Part shown: in pieces, positions 1 through 7,296 of the stretch
How the letters are laid out: the number at the start of each line of letters is the position of its first letter
How positions within the stretch are numbered: the first letter of the stretch is position 1
Source: Pedobacter boryungensis
GTDB lineage: Bacteria > Bacteroidota > Bacteroidia > Sphingobacteriales > Sphingobacteriaceae
Direction: 5' to 3'
Assembly: GCF_013204825.1 (NCBI RefSeq)
Contig: NZ_JABMKV010000002.1
Coordinates: 806,001 to 870,000 of the forward strand
DNA length: 64,000 nt
The notes under the pieces: model-generated
Database searches by the model: none
What the model was told of the DNA's origin: nothing
Seen by the model: only the letters and a program-made list of their open reading frames with translations
Position numbers and translations under genes: made by a program

Positions 1-493
1 TAATGGTTTCCAATAGGTCGTCCATCATGATATCCATCCAAAAATTCATGGTATCTAATACAATTAGTTTAGGACGGTTTTTTAATCTTTTAATAACTGT
101 TTGCTGAATTTGAGGTGTAAGATTGCCCAGCATTAAGTATTCACAATCTTGGTAACTTTCTGGAATGATGGGATCGAAATTTTCCAATACATTTAATTCA
201 GTAATCAAGGTATCACGACTATTCATATCATTGTGATATTTTCCGCTCCAGAAAAATGATTTTTCGCCAGCTTTAATCTGTAAACCTTCCGTATCTACAC
301 CATGTTGATTAAGGATGTTAATGTTGTCTTTTCCGAAATCATCACCAACAACTGCAACAATTTTTGTTTGATTATAAAAGTAAGAAGCGGCTAAACTTGC
401 GTAAGTTGCGGCACCACCAACAATTTTATCCGTTTTTCCGAATGGTGTTTCAATGGCATCAAAAGCCACAGTACCTATGATTATCAGGCTCAT
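1..493 (-). CDS. PfkB-family carbohydrate kinase, C-terminus cut by window edge
   Basis: Reading the minus strand from the ATG at 491-493 gives about 164 residues with no stop before the window edge. The N-terminus begins MSLIIIGTVAFDAIE, followed by the glycine-rich VGGAATYASLAASYF segment that binds substrate in ribokinase/PfkB kinases, and later VVGDDFGKDN and GVDTEG. The family phosphorylates sugars or nucleosides in the cytoplasm. The C-terminal anion-hole and catalytic Asp lie outside the window, so the substrate cannot be read; adenosine-kinase-like and fructokinase-like members share these features. Confidence 0.85.
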   Translation of the reverse strand, partial: MSLIIIGTVAFDAIETPFGKTDKIVGGAATYASLAASYFYNQTKIVAVVGDDFGKDNINILNQHGVDTEGLQIKAGEKSFFWSGKYHNDMNSRDTLITELNVLENFDPIIPESYQDCEYLMLGNLTPQIQQTVIKRLKNRPKLIVLDTMNFWMDIMMDDLLETI

Positions 494-636
494 ATATATC
501 TTATTAAAATTATTTTAAATTTTTTCTCTGCAAATATTGCATAAATAATTTAAAAGCCCTAATATTGCATTCCCAAAACGAACAAGGCATTATGTTCTTA
601 ACATGAGCTCAAAGGCGTTTTAGGAATAACCAGTAC

Positions 637-710
637 TCCTTCTTAGCTCAGCTGGTTAGAGCATCTGACTGTTAATCAGAGGGTCGCTGGTTCGAGCCCA
701 GCAGAGGGAG
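637..710 (+). tRNA. tRNA-Asn (anticodon GTT)
   Basis: A full cloverleaf can be drawn. The acceptor stem is 637-643 with 703-709 (one G-U pair) and the discriminator is G at 710. The anticodon stem is 664-668 with 676-680, enclosing loop CTGTTAA with anticodon GTT at 671-673. The T-arm is GCTGG/CCAGC around loop TTCGAGC. The CA after the discriminator leaves CCA to be completed by the CCA-adding enzyme. A terminator follows directly, so this is a single-tRNA transcription unit. Confidence 0.97.
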
Positions 711-711
711 C

Positions 712-743
712 AAATGCCTTTCACGATATCGTGAAGGGCATTT
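712..743 (+). terminator. Terminator of tRNA-Asn
   Basis: A nearly perfect 32-nt inverted repeat (AAATGCCTTTCACGAT paired with ATCGTGAAGGGCATTT, one T-G wobble) starts two bases after the tRNA discriminator and is followed by CTGTTTTT. Confidence 0.85.
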
Positions 744-795
744 CTGTTTTTAGCTGATTTTCAAATCGTTGCATACGATAAGTAGAGGTCGATTT

Positions 796-820
796 TTGGT
801 TCGAGCCCAGTGTCCGCACC
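796..820 (+). repeat. Degenerate tRNA 3' end / T-arm copy
   Basis: Fourteen bases (TGGTTCGAGCCCAG, 797-810) are identical to the T-arm of tRNA-Asn at 688-701. After that the sequence diverges to TGTCCGCACC, which looks like the acceptor end of a different tRNA. No D-arm or anticodon arm lies upstream, so it is a fragment and not a functional tRNA. Such 3'-end fragments are typical scars of integration at a tRNA gene. It sits between the tRNA and three orphan or defence-type genes. Confidence 0.55.
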
Positions 821-890
821 TATACTGTGCAAAGCCTCTAAAAAAGTTAAATTTGCTTAACTAATACTTTCTTAGCGAACAGATTATAAT

Positions 891-1130
891 TTATATTCTC
901 TGTTTTTTTGGTTCGATGCTATTAAATTCTACAGGATTACAAGTTTTGCTAGCATTGTATAGTTTAAATGCTTGTTCTGAAAAAAAATAAATTAAGTCGA
1001 TATACTTTTCTGCGTCCTCTTCAGTAAGGTTATTTTTTTTCTTTGCTTTGAAGTCTTCGATTATCTTTTTAGCGGTAAGGATCTTTTGATTTGATTTTCC
1101 ATTATGGTTGGTTTTGATGAACGATGCCAT
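891..1130 (-). CDS. Small protein of unknown function (79 aa)
   Basis: I do not recognise this product. It is a small lysine-rich, mostly helical protein: a basic N-terminal half (KTNHNGKSNQKILTAKKIIED), then an acidic-amphipathic helix around LTEEDAEKYIDLIYFFSEQA, and a polar tail. It has no signal peptide or membrane segment. It lies in the small region behind tRNA-Asn with two HEPN-motif genes. Its size and charge would fit an antitoxin or accessory factor, but nothing in the sequence shows that. Confidence 0.6.
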   Translation of the reverse strand: MASFIKTNHNGKSNQKILTAKKIIEDFKAKKKNNLTEEDAEKYIDLIYFFSEQAFKLYNASKTCNPVEFNSIEPKKQRI

Positions 1131-1256
1131 AAAGTTGTTGTGGTTTAAGGATGTCTATATCTAACAATTTAGCGACAGATCGTTATTAATGCTACGCATT
1201 ATGTAAAAGAAATATTAAATTGAAAAGCTTATTGCGTACATTTATTATTGACTTAA

Positions 1257-1838
1257 CTACTCCTTATATATAATTTTAATCCATTCCTGAAATTTTTGAT
1301 TTATTTTAGAATGGGTTGTCATAAACCATTGTAAGACATCTGTGTTTTCCATTATTTCATCCATGCTAACCAATAGGTCTTCTTTTGCTTTAGGGTGTGT
1401 TATTTGATTTCTTCTTTTGGATTGTTTAATAAGTTTTTCAAATTGATGAGTACTATAATCGGGACTTTCAGCATCAAATACTTCTGCAAATAAATTTAAC
1501 GTAAATCTTAACGAAGGTATGAAGCTATGGAATTGATCCTTAGTTTCTATTTGACCTTTCCGATTTATGTCAACCCTTTTTTCATTTAATAATGCTAGTT
1601 TTTGCCAATCTAAGCTATCACCACTATTTTCAATTTTGATTTTTATAATCTCTTTTGTTACGTACAAATAGGTCTCAATTATAACAAATGTATTTCTTAT
1701 GATAAGTCTTCTAATAAAGGGGCTTTCTAAATATTCTTTTGTCATAAACTGATTTATGCCCTCTAGTTCTTCCATCGTGGTTCCCCAAAGGAGTAATATC
1801 TTATTTATTCTTAATTGAAGTTCATTATATACTCTCAT
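1257..1838 (-). CDS. Putative HEPN-fold protein with RX4H motif (193 aa)
   Basis: This is a cytoplasmic, predicted all-helical protein with no close family that I can name. Residues 143-148 read RNQITH, the R-polar-X3-H pattern that forms the active site of HEPN ribonucleases, followed by a proline and a charged helix, and preceded by two long helices (residues 35-70 and 105-145). HEPN proteins of this size are common in toxin-antitoxin and abortive-infection loci. It is divergent from the Abi_2 gene starting at 2096, with 257 bases between them. The HEPN assignment rests on motif and helix layout only. A C-terminal fragment of another helical protein is the alternative. Confidence 0.6.
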   Translation of the reverse strand: MRVYNELQLRINKILLLWGTTMEELEGINQFMTKEYLESPFIRRLIIRNTFVIIETYLYVTKEIIKIKIENSGDSLDWQKLALLNEKRVDINRKGQIETKDQFHSFIPSLRFTLNLFAEVFDAESPDYSTHQFEKLIKQSKRRNQITHPKAKEDLLVSMDEIMENTDVLQWFMTTHSKINQKFQEWIKIIYKE

Positions 1839-2028
1839 ATAGCGTAAAGTTTCCTTTCATATTTTTGGTAAGTTAAGTATATAAAGCCAAATCAACTTTG
1901 TCCAAAATATTTTAAAGACTGTGAATCAATAACCGATTTGTGCATTTGCAAAAAAATAAAATATTACTTCTATTCAAATGTATTCTCAATATTATTTGAA
2001 AATATTTTTTCTGACGCATTAATCTTTA

Positions 2029-2036
2029 TATCTTTG
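2029..2036 (+). promoter_or_regulatory. Bacteroidetes -7 promoter element (TATCTTTG)
   Basis: This is an exact match to the TAnnTTTG -7 consensus. The expected start site, about 6-8 bases downstream, falls at the foot of the 2047-2080 hairpin, 55 bases before the Abi_2 start codon. No good TTTG -33 box is visible at the usual spacing; a T-rich run at 2005-2010 is the nearest. Confidence 0.6.
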
Positions 2037-2040
2037 TACT

Positions 2041-2090
2041 AACAGAACCCGTCTGCATACCATAAGAACTGCATTCGGGTCATTTTTTTT
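2041..2090 (+). ncRNA. Candidate short structured RNA or attenuator in front of the Abi_2 gene
   Basis: The hairpin has an outer stem ACCCG (2047-2051) with CGGGT (2076-2080), a 2x2 internal loop, an inner stem TGCA (2054-2057) with TGCA (2070-2073), and a 12-base loop. An eight-T run follows at 2083-2090. With the TATCTTTG element at 2029-2036 this makes a complete promoter-RNA-terminator unit of about 50 bases, ending six bases before the GTG start of the Abi_2 gene. It may be a free small RNA (RNA antitoxin or guide-like partner), a transcription attenuator, or both. The folding is mine by eye; transcription is inferred. Confidence 0.5.
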
Positions 2091-2095
2091 CTAAA

Positions 2096-3022
2096 GTGGC
2101 CAATAACAAACCAGCATTTAGCATACCCGATCAAATTAATCTGCTTAAACAGCGAGGGATGTTATTTAAAGACGAAGCCGCAGCTCATCATTTTTTTGCC
2201 AATATCAGCTATTACCGTCTTAAAGGTTATTGGTGGGATATGCAGGATGATTTACAGAATCATATTTTTAAAAAAAGCACCTATTTCGAAGATATATTAG
2301 ACAGGTATAACTTTGATAGGCATTTAAGACTTATTCTTTTCGACGCAATTGAACGCATTGAAATTGCTCTTAGGACAAAAATGATTTATGTTCTATCCAT
2401 GAAATTTGGTGGACTATGGTATCTGGATGCCTCAATTTTTCAAAGTGCAACACTAGAAATTAAAGGCAATACCAAGACATTGCATTTGCACACGCTAGAT
2501 GAGCTTCAAAAAGAATTTAATCGTAGTCAGGAAATATTTATCAAAGATCAAAAGTATAGATTTCCTGGGCAAGATGCTGATGCATGGAAAATATTGGAAG
2601 TAGCTTCATTGGGCACCTTATCAAAGCTCTATAAAAGTTTAAATCACCAATTACCCGAAAAAGCACAAATCGCAAATGAAATGGGCCTAAACTTGCATAA
2701 TGAACTATCTAGTTGGCTGGAAGCAATTACTTATCTAAGAAATATAATAGCACACCATTCTAGACTTTGGAGTAGGAGTATGGTTAAGACTCCACTAATG
2801 CTAAATAATCCCTCTGGCGCTTGGTTTAATAATGGTCTAACGCCTGTTCAGATTAAAAAACCTTTCCTTCTCATTTCTTGTTTAGTTTATCTATGTAACG
2901 AAGTTACTCCAGGACACCAGATCAAAAGTAAAATTTTATCGCTTTTTAATGAATTCCCGTCTGTTCAAGTTTATAAACTTGGATTTGTAAATAATTGGAA
3001 AAATACGCCAATTTGGAGCTAA
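2096..3022 (+). CDS. Abi_2 family (AbiD/AbiF-type) abortive-infection HEPN protein
   Basis: This 308-residue protein has the hallmarks of the Abi_2 family. The N-terminus contains DQINLLKQRGM and the signature ISYYRLKGYWW at residues 37-47, a central helical region contains DRHLRLILFDAIERIEIALR, and a C-terminal HEPN motif LRNIIAHHSRLW has R215 and H220 in RX4H spacing. Family members are phage-defence or toxin RNases. The start is GTG, directly after a T-run, with no Shine-Dalgarno, so translation probably needs read-through of the hairpin at 2047-2080. It is divergent from the HEPN-motif gene at 1257-1838. Length is normal for the family and no frameshift is seen. Confidence 0.9.
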   Translation: MANNKPAFSIPDQINLLKQRGMLFKDEAAAHHFFANISYYRLKGYWWDMQDDLQNHIFKKSTYFEDILDRYNFDRHLRLILFDAIERIEIALRTKMIYVLSMKFGGLWYLDASIFQSATLEIKGNTKTLHLHTLDELQKEFNRSQEIFIKDQKYRFPGQDADAWKILEVASLGTLSKLYKSLNHQLPEKAQIANEMGLNLHNELSSWLEAITYLRNIIAHHSRLWSRSMVKTPLMLNNPSGAWFNNGLTPVQIKKPFLLISCLVYLCNEVTPGHQIKSKILSLFNEFPSVQVYKLGFVNNWKNTPIWS

Positions 3023-3167
3023 AGTGATTTTGTCTTGTGAGATAAGCCCAAAGTTTCATTTGCTTTTAGAAAATTAACAAAAGATAAATACTTTTAAATT
3101 ATCCTAAAGGAATCTTAATCAATCCTTAAAATTCTCATCAAATCATCAAGCAAATTTCTTGAAAAGT

Positions 3168-3183
3168 ACACAGTCTCGGGAGC
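3168..3183 (+). repeat. tRNA-3'-end-like fragment, possible right edge of the island
   Basis: ACACAGTCTCGGGAGCA shares its CAG and terminal GGGAGCA with the 3' end of tRNA-Asn (698-712), about 11 of 16 positions, and is followed closely by a strong terminator, as real tRNAs are. It could be a decayed tRNA 3' end marking an integration boundary. The match is short and may be chance. Confidence 0.25.
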
Positions 3184-3189
3184 AGATTG

Positions 3190-3218
3190 AAAGCCTTACA
3201 GCAATGTAAGGCTTTTTT
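3190..3218 (+). terminator. Strong intrinsic terminator
   Basis: An 11-bp perfect stem (AAAGCCTTACA with TGTAAGGCTTT) with a GCAA tetraloop, followed by a T-run. It is 170 bases past the Abi_2 stop and is the only terminator seen for that gene. Confidence 0.85.
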
Positions 3219-3273
3219 GTTTTAGTAGTTTTATAATAGGCTCTTGCGATTTTTTAAGGTCTTGAATGGAAAA

Positions 3274-3693
3274 TTATTTCTTCTTGTTAAAAAGATAAGT
3301 TAAAGCCCCAGTAGACCATAATGCCGCTAAAATAAGTACAGGCTGAAAAAACAATCTAATAAGTCTAGCTCGATCCGTATCAAGTCCAAATGCATCTGTG
3401 TGGTTCAAATATTGAGCAATATTTCCCGGGAAAATTAACACATAGAATATGGCAAGGGCTATGCCCACCCTAACTTTTTGTTTTGTCCAAAATATCATAG
3501 CTAAACCCAAAGTAATTTCTACTATCCCAGAGAGTAATACTACCGCATCCTTACTTATCGGAATCCAATTGGGTACCTGAGCCTGAAATGCATCTCGTTG
3601 AAAAGTAAAATGACCAATTGCAGCCAAGATCATAAAAACCCCTAAAAGAATTCTGAGTATGTTTTGAAAGACGTTGGTTTCAATATTTTTCAT
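3274..3693 (-). CDS. DoxX-family membrane protein
   Basis: A 139-residue integral membrane protein with four hydrophobic segments. It starts with NILRILLGVFMILAAIGHF, the N-terminal helix typical of DoxX-like proteins, then VVLLSGIVEITLGLAMIFW, VGIALAIFYVLIFPGNIAQYL and a C-terminal helix. DoxX-like proteins are small inner-membrane proteins of uncertain biochemical role. It is a single-gene unit transcribed away from the ClC gene. There are three other DoxX-related genes in this window (12977, 20169, 37024). Function beyond the family is unknown. Confidence 0.85.
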   Translation of the reverse strand: MKNIETNVFQNILRILLGVFMILAAIGHFTFQRDAFQAQVPNWIPISKDAVVLLSGIVEITLGLAMIFWTKQKVRVGIALAIFYVLIFPGNIAQYLNHTDAFGLDTDRARLIRLFFQPVLILAALWSTGALTYLFNKKK

Positions 3694-3817
3694 TTATAAA
3701 TATAACTATTGTGAAGTTTAATACTGCCAAATTTGAAAGATAATAGCATCTACCTTCAAAAACTCTAAATTTATTTTTTGTAATTTGCGCTGCGCTCATA
3801 AATTTTCTCTGAAATCA

Positions 3818-5206
3818 ATGCGGCAATCCAATAAAATTATAAACTCCATTCGTCTACACTTAAAAAATTCATTTGATCGCATCGGTAATGAGCGATTTAA
3901 AAAGAACCTTTTACAAGCGGTACCTTTTTGGATTGCATCAATGATTGCTGGATTAGCTGCGGTTGCCTATGCAAAATTATTTGTCATGGCAGAGGATGTT
4001 GCACTTTGGGTTTTCCATTACAATAGTTGGCTGCTATTTGCATTAACTCCACTTTGTTTTGTAGTTGCATGGTTGTTAGTGTGGAAATTTGCACCTTATG
4101 CTAAAGGTAGCGGTATCCCTCAGGTGATGGCGGGCATTACCATTTCAGCTCCTAAAACGCACAATTTGGTTAGTCGGCTGCTTAGTCTTAAAGTTTTGGT
4201 AATTAAAGTGCTATCGAGCTTAGTGATGGCATTAGGAGGAGGAGCAATAGGTAGGGAAGGACCCACCATTCAAATCTCCGCATCAATATTTCGATCGGTC
4301 AATTCAATATTGCCAAATTGGTGGCCTAAAGTAGCCAAAAGAAATATGCTTGTAACTGGCGCCGCTGCAGGCCTAGCTGCTGCTTTTAATACACCATTGG
4401 GTGGAATTGTGTTCGCTATCGAAGAGCTTACAAAGACTCATTTCAGTTTTTTCAAGACAGCCATTTTCTCTTCTGTAATTATTGCCGGATTAACAGCTCA
4501 AGCTATATTAGGCCCTTATCTTTATCTAGGTTATCCTAAAATTGACAATACTTCAGGGTATATTTTCTTTGGTGTTCTTTTGGTAGCCTTAATTTCTGGA
4601 CTTCTCGGCAGTTTAATGGGTAAATTAATTTTATTGGTGCTGAGGTGGAAAGCAAGGTTAAAATCATTACGTGCCAATATGATTTATGTAGTAAGTTGTG
4701 CAGCGGTTTTAGTTGTACTTGCTATTCTTTTCGGGACAAATGCTTTGGGTTCTGGTAAACAAGTGATGGAAACTGTATTATTCACTCCAGATCGTCATGC
4801 GCATTGGTACATTCCCATTTTAAGAATATGTAGTTCGATGGTATCCTTTACTACTGGTGCTGCTGGAGGGATTTTTGCCCCTGCGTTAGCTGCTGGTGCT
4901 TCTGTGGGATCTGTTGTTTCGGGTTGGTTTAATCTTTCAGAAACCAATACCAATCTTTTAATATTAGCCGGAATGGTGGGTTTTTTAACAGGAGTAACAC
5001 GTTCGCCATTTACATCTGCAATTTTAGTATTAGAAATGACGAATCGTCAAACAGCTATATTTAGCTTAATTCTTGCAGGAATGGTAGCCAGTTTGGTCTC
5101 GATGTTGGTAGATAAACATTCTTTATACGATCATTTGAAAGTTCAATATGTAAAGGAACTCGAAGAAATCGAAAGAAATGAAAAAAAGGATTTAATTGTA
5201 CAGTAA
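3818..5206 (+). CDS. ClC-type chloride channel / H+-Cl- antiporter
   Basis: This is a 462-residue polytopic membrane protein with the ClC selectivity signatures in order: GSGIPQ (Ser of the ion filter), GREGP containing the gating glutamate, and GIFAPALAAGA. AAAGLAAAFNTPLGG and FLTGVTRSPFTSAILVLEMT add further conserved helices. There are no C-terminal CBS domains, as in short bacterial ClCs. I place the start at ATG 3818. A TTG at 3785 would add eleven residues, but it falls on a TAATTTG promoter-like element at 3781-3787. Whether it is a channel or an exchanger cannot be read here. Confidence 0.93.
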   Translation: MRQSNKIINSIRLHLKNSFDRIGNERFKKNLLQAVPFWIASMIAGLAAVAYAKLFVMAEDVALWVFHYNSWLLFALTPLCFVVAWLLVWKFAPYAKGSGIPQVMAGITISAPKTHNLVSRLLSLKVLVIKVLSSLVMALGGGAIGREGPTIQISASIFRSVNSILPNWWPKVAKRNMLVTGAAAGLAAAFNTPLGGIVFAIEELTKTHFSFFKTAIFSSVIIAGLTAQAILGPYLYLGYPKIDNTSGYIFFGVLLVALISGLLGSLMGKLILLVLRWKARLKSLRANMIYVVSCAAVLVVLAILFGTNALGSGKQVMETVLFTPDRHAHWYIPILRICSSMVSFTTGAAGGIFAPALAAGASVGSVVSGWFNLSETNTNLLILAGMVGFLTGVTRSPFTSAILVLEMTNRQTAIFSLILAGMVASLVSMLVDKHSLYDHLKVQYVKELEEIERNEKKDLIVQ

Positions 5207-5209
5207 AAT

Positions 5210-5959
5210 CTATTGAGCATTTAGCCAATGCCATGATCCGAATTTATCAGGATCGAAAAAATCAGGGTTTAAATCTACATTTATTTTAAAGTCATGATAT
5301 TCTTCTGTTTGGACTACTTTGCCGTTTACAAAGATCTTTACATTTCCTTCGTGCCATATCTTACCAATTTTTTGATGGTCTTCAAATTGACATTCTAAGC
5401 GAGATTTTTCACTTTGTTGGATCATCCTTACCAAATAATGATTTTTTGCATCGTACCATAATTGGCTTTTTGTCGTATCCTGACTGGCCACTCCAATAAT
5501 ATCAATTGCTTTTCCTTTCCAGGTGCTTTTAAAGCCTTTACTTAGGTCGAAACCTTCCTTAGCTAGCTTTTGATTCACCTGATCTAAGGTTTCAAAATAC
5601 ATTCCTCCCAACAGATACACTAAAATATTTGGATTAACTGCAGGTTTAAGTTTCTTCGACTGTCTGAAATTGTAGGTTGTATCACCTCTATAAATTATGG
5701 CGTTTCCATCTTTAGGGTCTCCAAGATCAATTCGGAATAGATTAGGGAAAATACCAGCCTCATACCAGATTTGGCTTCGATTAAGTGTATCGGCCCTATA
5801 AAAACCAGTCTTCTGATTAAATGTGATCGTCTTTGGCCATTTTCCGTAGAATTGAGCATGGATCTCTTTAAACTTTGGAGTGATTTGAGCAAATGCTGAA
5901 GTAGTTAGTGCGAATGCTATAATAAAACAGCTTTTGGCTTTTAGATTTAAGTTCATCAT
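5210..5959 (-). CDS. Secreted protein, outer-membrane-lipoprotein-sorting-like (249 aa)
   Basis: A signal peptide (hydrophobic FIIAFALTTSAFA, cleavage near AFA-Q) precedes a beta-rich periplasmic domain with repeated short strands such as YRADTLNRSQIWYEAG and SQLWYDAKNHYLVRM. These resemble the half-barrel strands of LolA/LolB-like lipid-binding proteins. It is convergent with the ClC gene (three bases between stops). I call the fold likely and the function unknown: carrying a lipid or lipoprotein acyl chain is the family idea, not something shown here. Confidence 0.65.
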   Translation of the reverse strand: MMNLNLKAKSCFIIAFALTTSAFAQITPKFKEIHAQFYGKWPKTITFNQKTGFYRADTLNRSQIWYEAGIFPNLFRIDLGDPKDGNAIIYRGDTTYNFRQSKKLKPAVNPNILVYLLGGMYFETLDQVNQKLAKEGFDLSKGFKSTWKGKAIDIIGVASQDTTKSQLWYDAKNHYLVRMIQQSEKSRLECQFEDHQKIGKIWHEGNVKIFVNGKVVQTEEYHDFKINVDLNPDFFDPDKFGSWHWLNAQ

Positions 5960-6011
5960 ATACGTTAATATGAGATAAAGTTTTGAATAGTCAGTTAAAG
6001 TTAAACAATAA

Positions 6012-7190
6012 TTAATCGTTTTTTCTCAATGTAATTAAACCTAAAATTGGGCCTAAGGCTAATAACATATAAATGTATTGTGCATTGCTCTCCGTTTTTA
6101 AAACATCAATGAGTTGGATGCTAATGATTGTAATGGCAAAGCCGATGCAGTTAACAATGGTTAAAGAAGAGCCTTTATACTCGGCGACTGCATTTTGTGC
6201 GACTAAGGTAGAGAATAAGGGAGAGTCTGCAATTACCACCATACCCCATATAAACATAAATACTATAAAAACGATTGCAGAACTGTTTAAAACAAATAAT
6301 GGAGAGGCTAAACAACAAAGGCAAGATAAACCTAAAGAAACCGTAGCAACTTTCTTTACACCAAATTTATTCGAAATCATTCCTCCAATTACACAGGCAA
6401 TACCTCCCACTGCAATAATTAAAAAAGAGAAAAGCGGAACATTAAATGTATGATTGGGGTGTTGATGGTTATAGGCTAGCAAAATAGCAGGAACAAATAC
6501 CCAAAAAGCATAAAGTTCCCACATGTGTCCAAAATATCCAAAGGTAACAGCTCTAAATTTTCTTTCTCCAAAACCTTTTATAAATGAGTTTAAACTCAGT
6601 TTTTGACCAACAGCTCTAAATGGCCCATCAGGAACCAAAATTCGTATTGCAAAACCTCCAAGTATTGCAAGCAGAGAAGTACACAACACAATGGAATGCC
6701 AAGGAATACTGTTTATGCTTTTTAAGAGATGAGGAAAAGCAGTCCCTAAAACTAAAGCTCCAACTAAAAAGCCTAAAGATTTTCCTAGGCCTTTTTGAAA
6801 ATGGTCTGCTGCTATTTTCATTCCCACTGGGTAAATACCAGCAAGGAAAAATCCTGTAATAAACCTGAGGCTCATTAATTGAGTAACGCTTAGACCATCA
6901 AAATTGATGCAAAGGTTGATTATGGCTGCGATGATGGCACAAGTAAAGAAAATTTTAGAAGGAGAAAAACGATCTGAAATACTTAGCAGTGCAAAAACTA
7001 AAGTGCCTATAATAAAACCAAATTGAACGGCACTAGTGAGATGAGCTAAATAAGAAGAGGGAAAATGCAACTGTTTAACCAAGTCGTTGATAATGGCATT
7101 ACCAGCAAACCATAGTGAAGTGCAAAAGAATTGTGCGATGACTATTATGGGTAGAATTATTTTCTTTGGCTGTAAAACGGTGGATTGCAT
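6012..7190 (-). CDS. MFS transporter
   Basis: A 392-residue protein with about twelve hydrophobic helices and the major-facilitator layout. The N-terminal half contains FIIGTLVFALLSISDRFSPS in the position of the loop 2-3 motif, followed by RFITGFFLAGIYPVGMKI in helix 4-5. The second half has an equivalent GGMISNKFGVKKV loop, another motif-A-like sequence. MFS proteins move small solutes by uniport, symport or antiport. The substrate is not evident and there is no regulator beside it. It is separated from the SSS gene (same strand, upstream) by a terminator, so it is probably its own unit. Confidence 0.88.
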   Translation of the reverse strand: MQSTVLQPKKIILPIIVIAQFFCTSLWFAGNAIINDLVKQLHFPSSYLAHLTSAVQFGFIIGTLVFALLSISDRFSPSKIFFTCAIIAAIINLCINFDGLSVTQLMSLRFITGFFLAGIYPVGMKIAADHFQKGLGKSLGFLVGALVLGTAFPHLLKSINSIPWHSIVLCTSLLAILGGFAIRILVPDGPFRAVGQKLSLNSFIKGFGERKFRAVTFGYFGHMWELYAFWVFVPAILLAYNHQHPNHTFNVPLFSFLIIAVGGIACVIGGMISNKFGVKKVATVSLGLSCLCCLASPLFVLNSSAIVFIVFMFIWGMVVIADSPLFSTLVAQNAVAEYKGSSLTIVNCIGFAITIISIQLIDVLKTESNAQYIYMLLALGPILGLITLRKND

Positions 7191-7248
7191 TGTTATAGAT
7201 TACAAGATAAAGATAGGATGTTTAATGCTATCCTCATTAATGCAAAAT

Positions 7249-7282
7249 AAAAAAGCCTCTCAGTTTCCCGAGAGGCTTTTTT
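7249..7282 (-). terminator. Terminator of the SGLT-type symporter gene
   Basis: Stem GCCTCTC (7255-7261) with GAGAGGC (7270-7276), flanked by A6 and T6 runs that extend the pairing. On the minus strand it lies just past the stop of the gene ending at 7297. The flanking runs make it potentially bidirectional. Confidence 0.85.
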
Positions 7283-7296
7283 ATTAAATGGTATGC

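Noticed and set aside
796..820. A second functional tRNA after tRNA-Asn.
   Set aside because: Only a T-arm and acceptor-like tail exist, with no D-arm, anticodon arm or 5' acceptor strand upstream.
6073..6453. 126-residue open frame antisense to the MFS gene, and similar antisense frames (7367-7711, 14770-15174, 44967-45239, 46980-47300).
   Set aside because: They lie entirely within strongly supported genes, have no recognisable motifs and show biased shadow composition.
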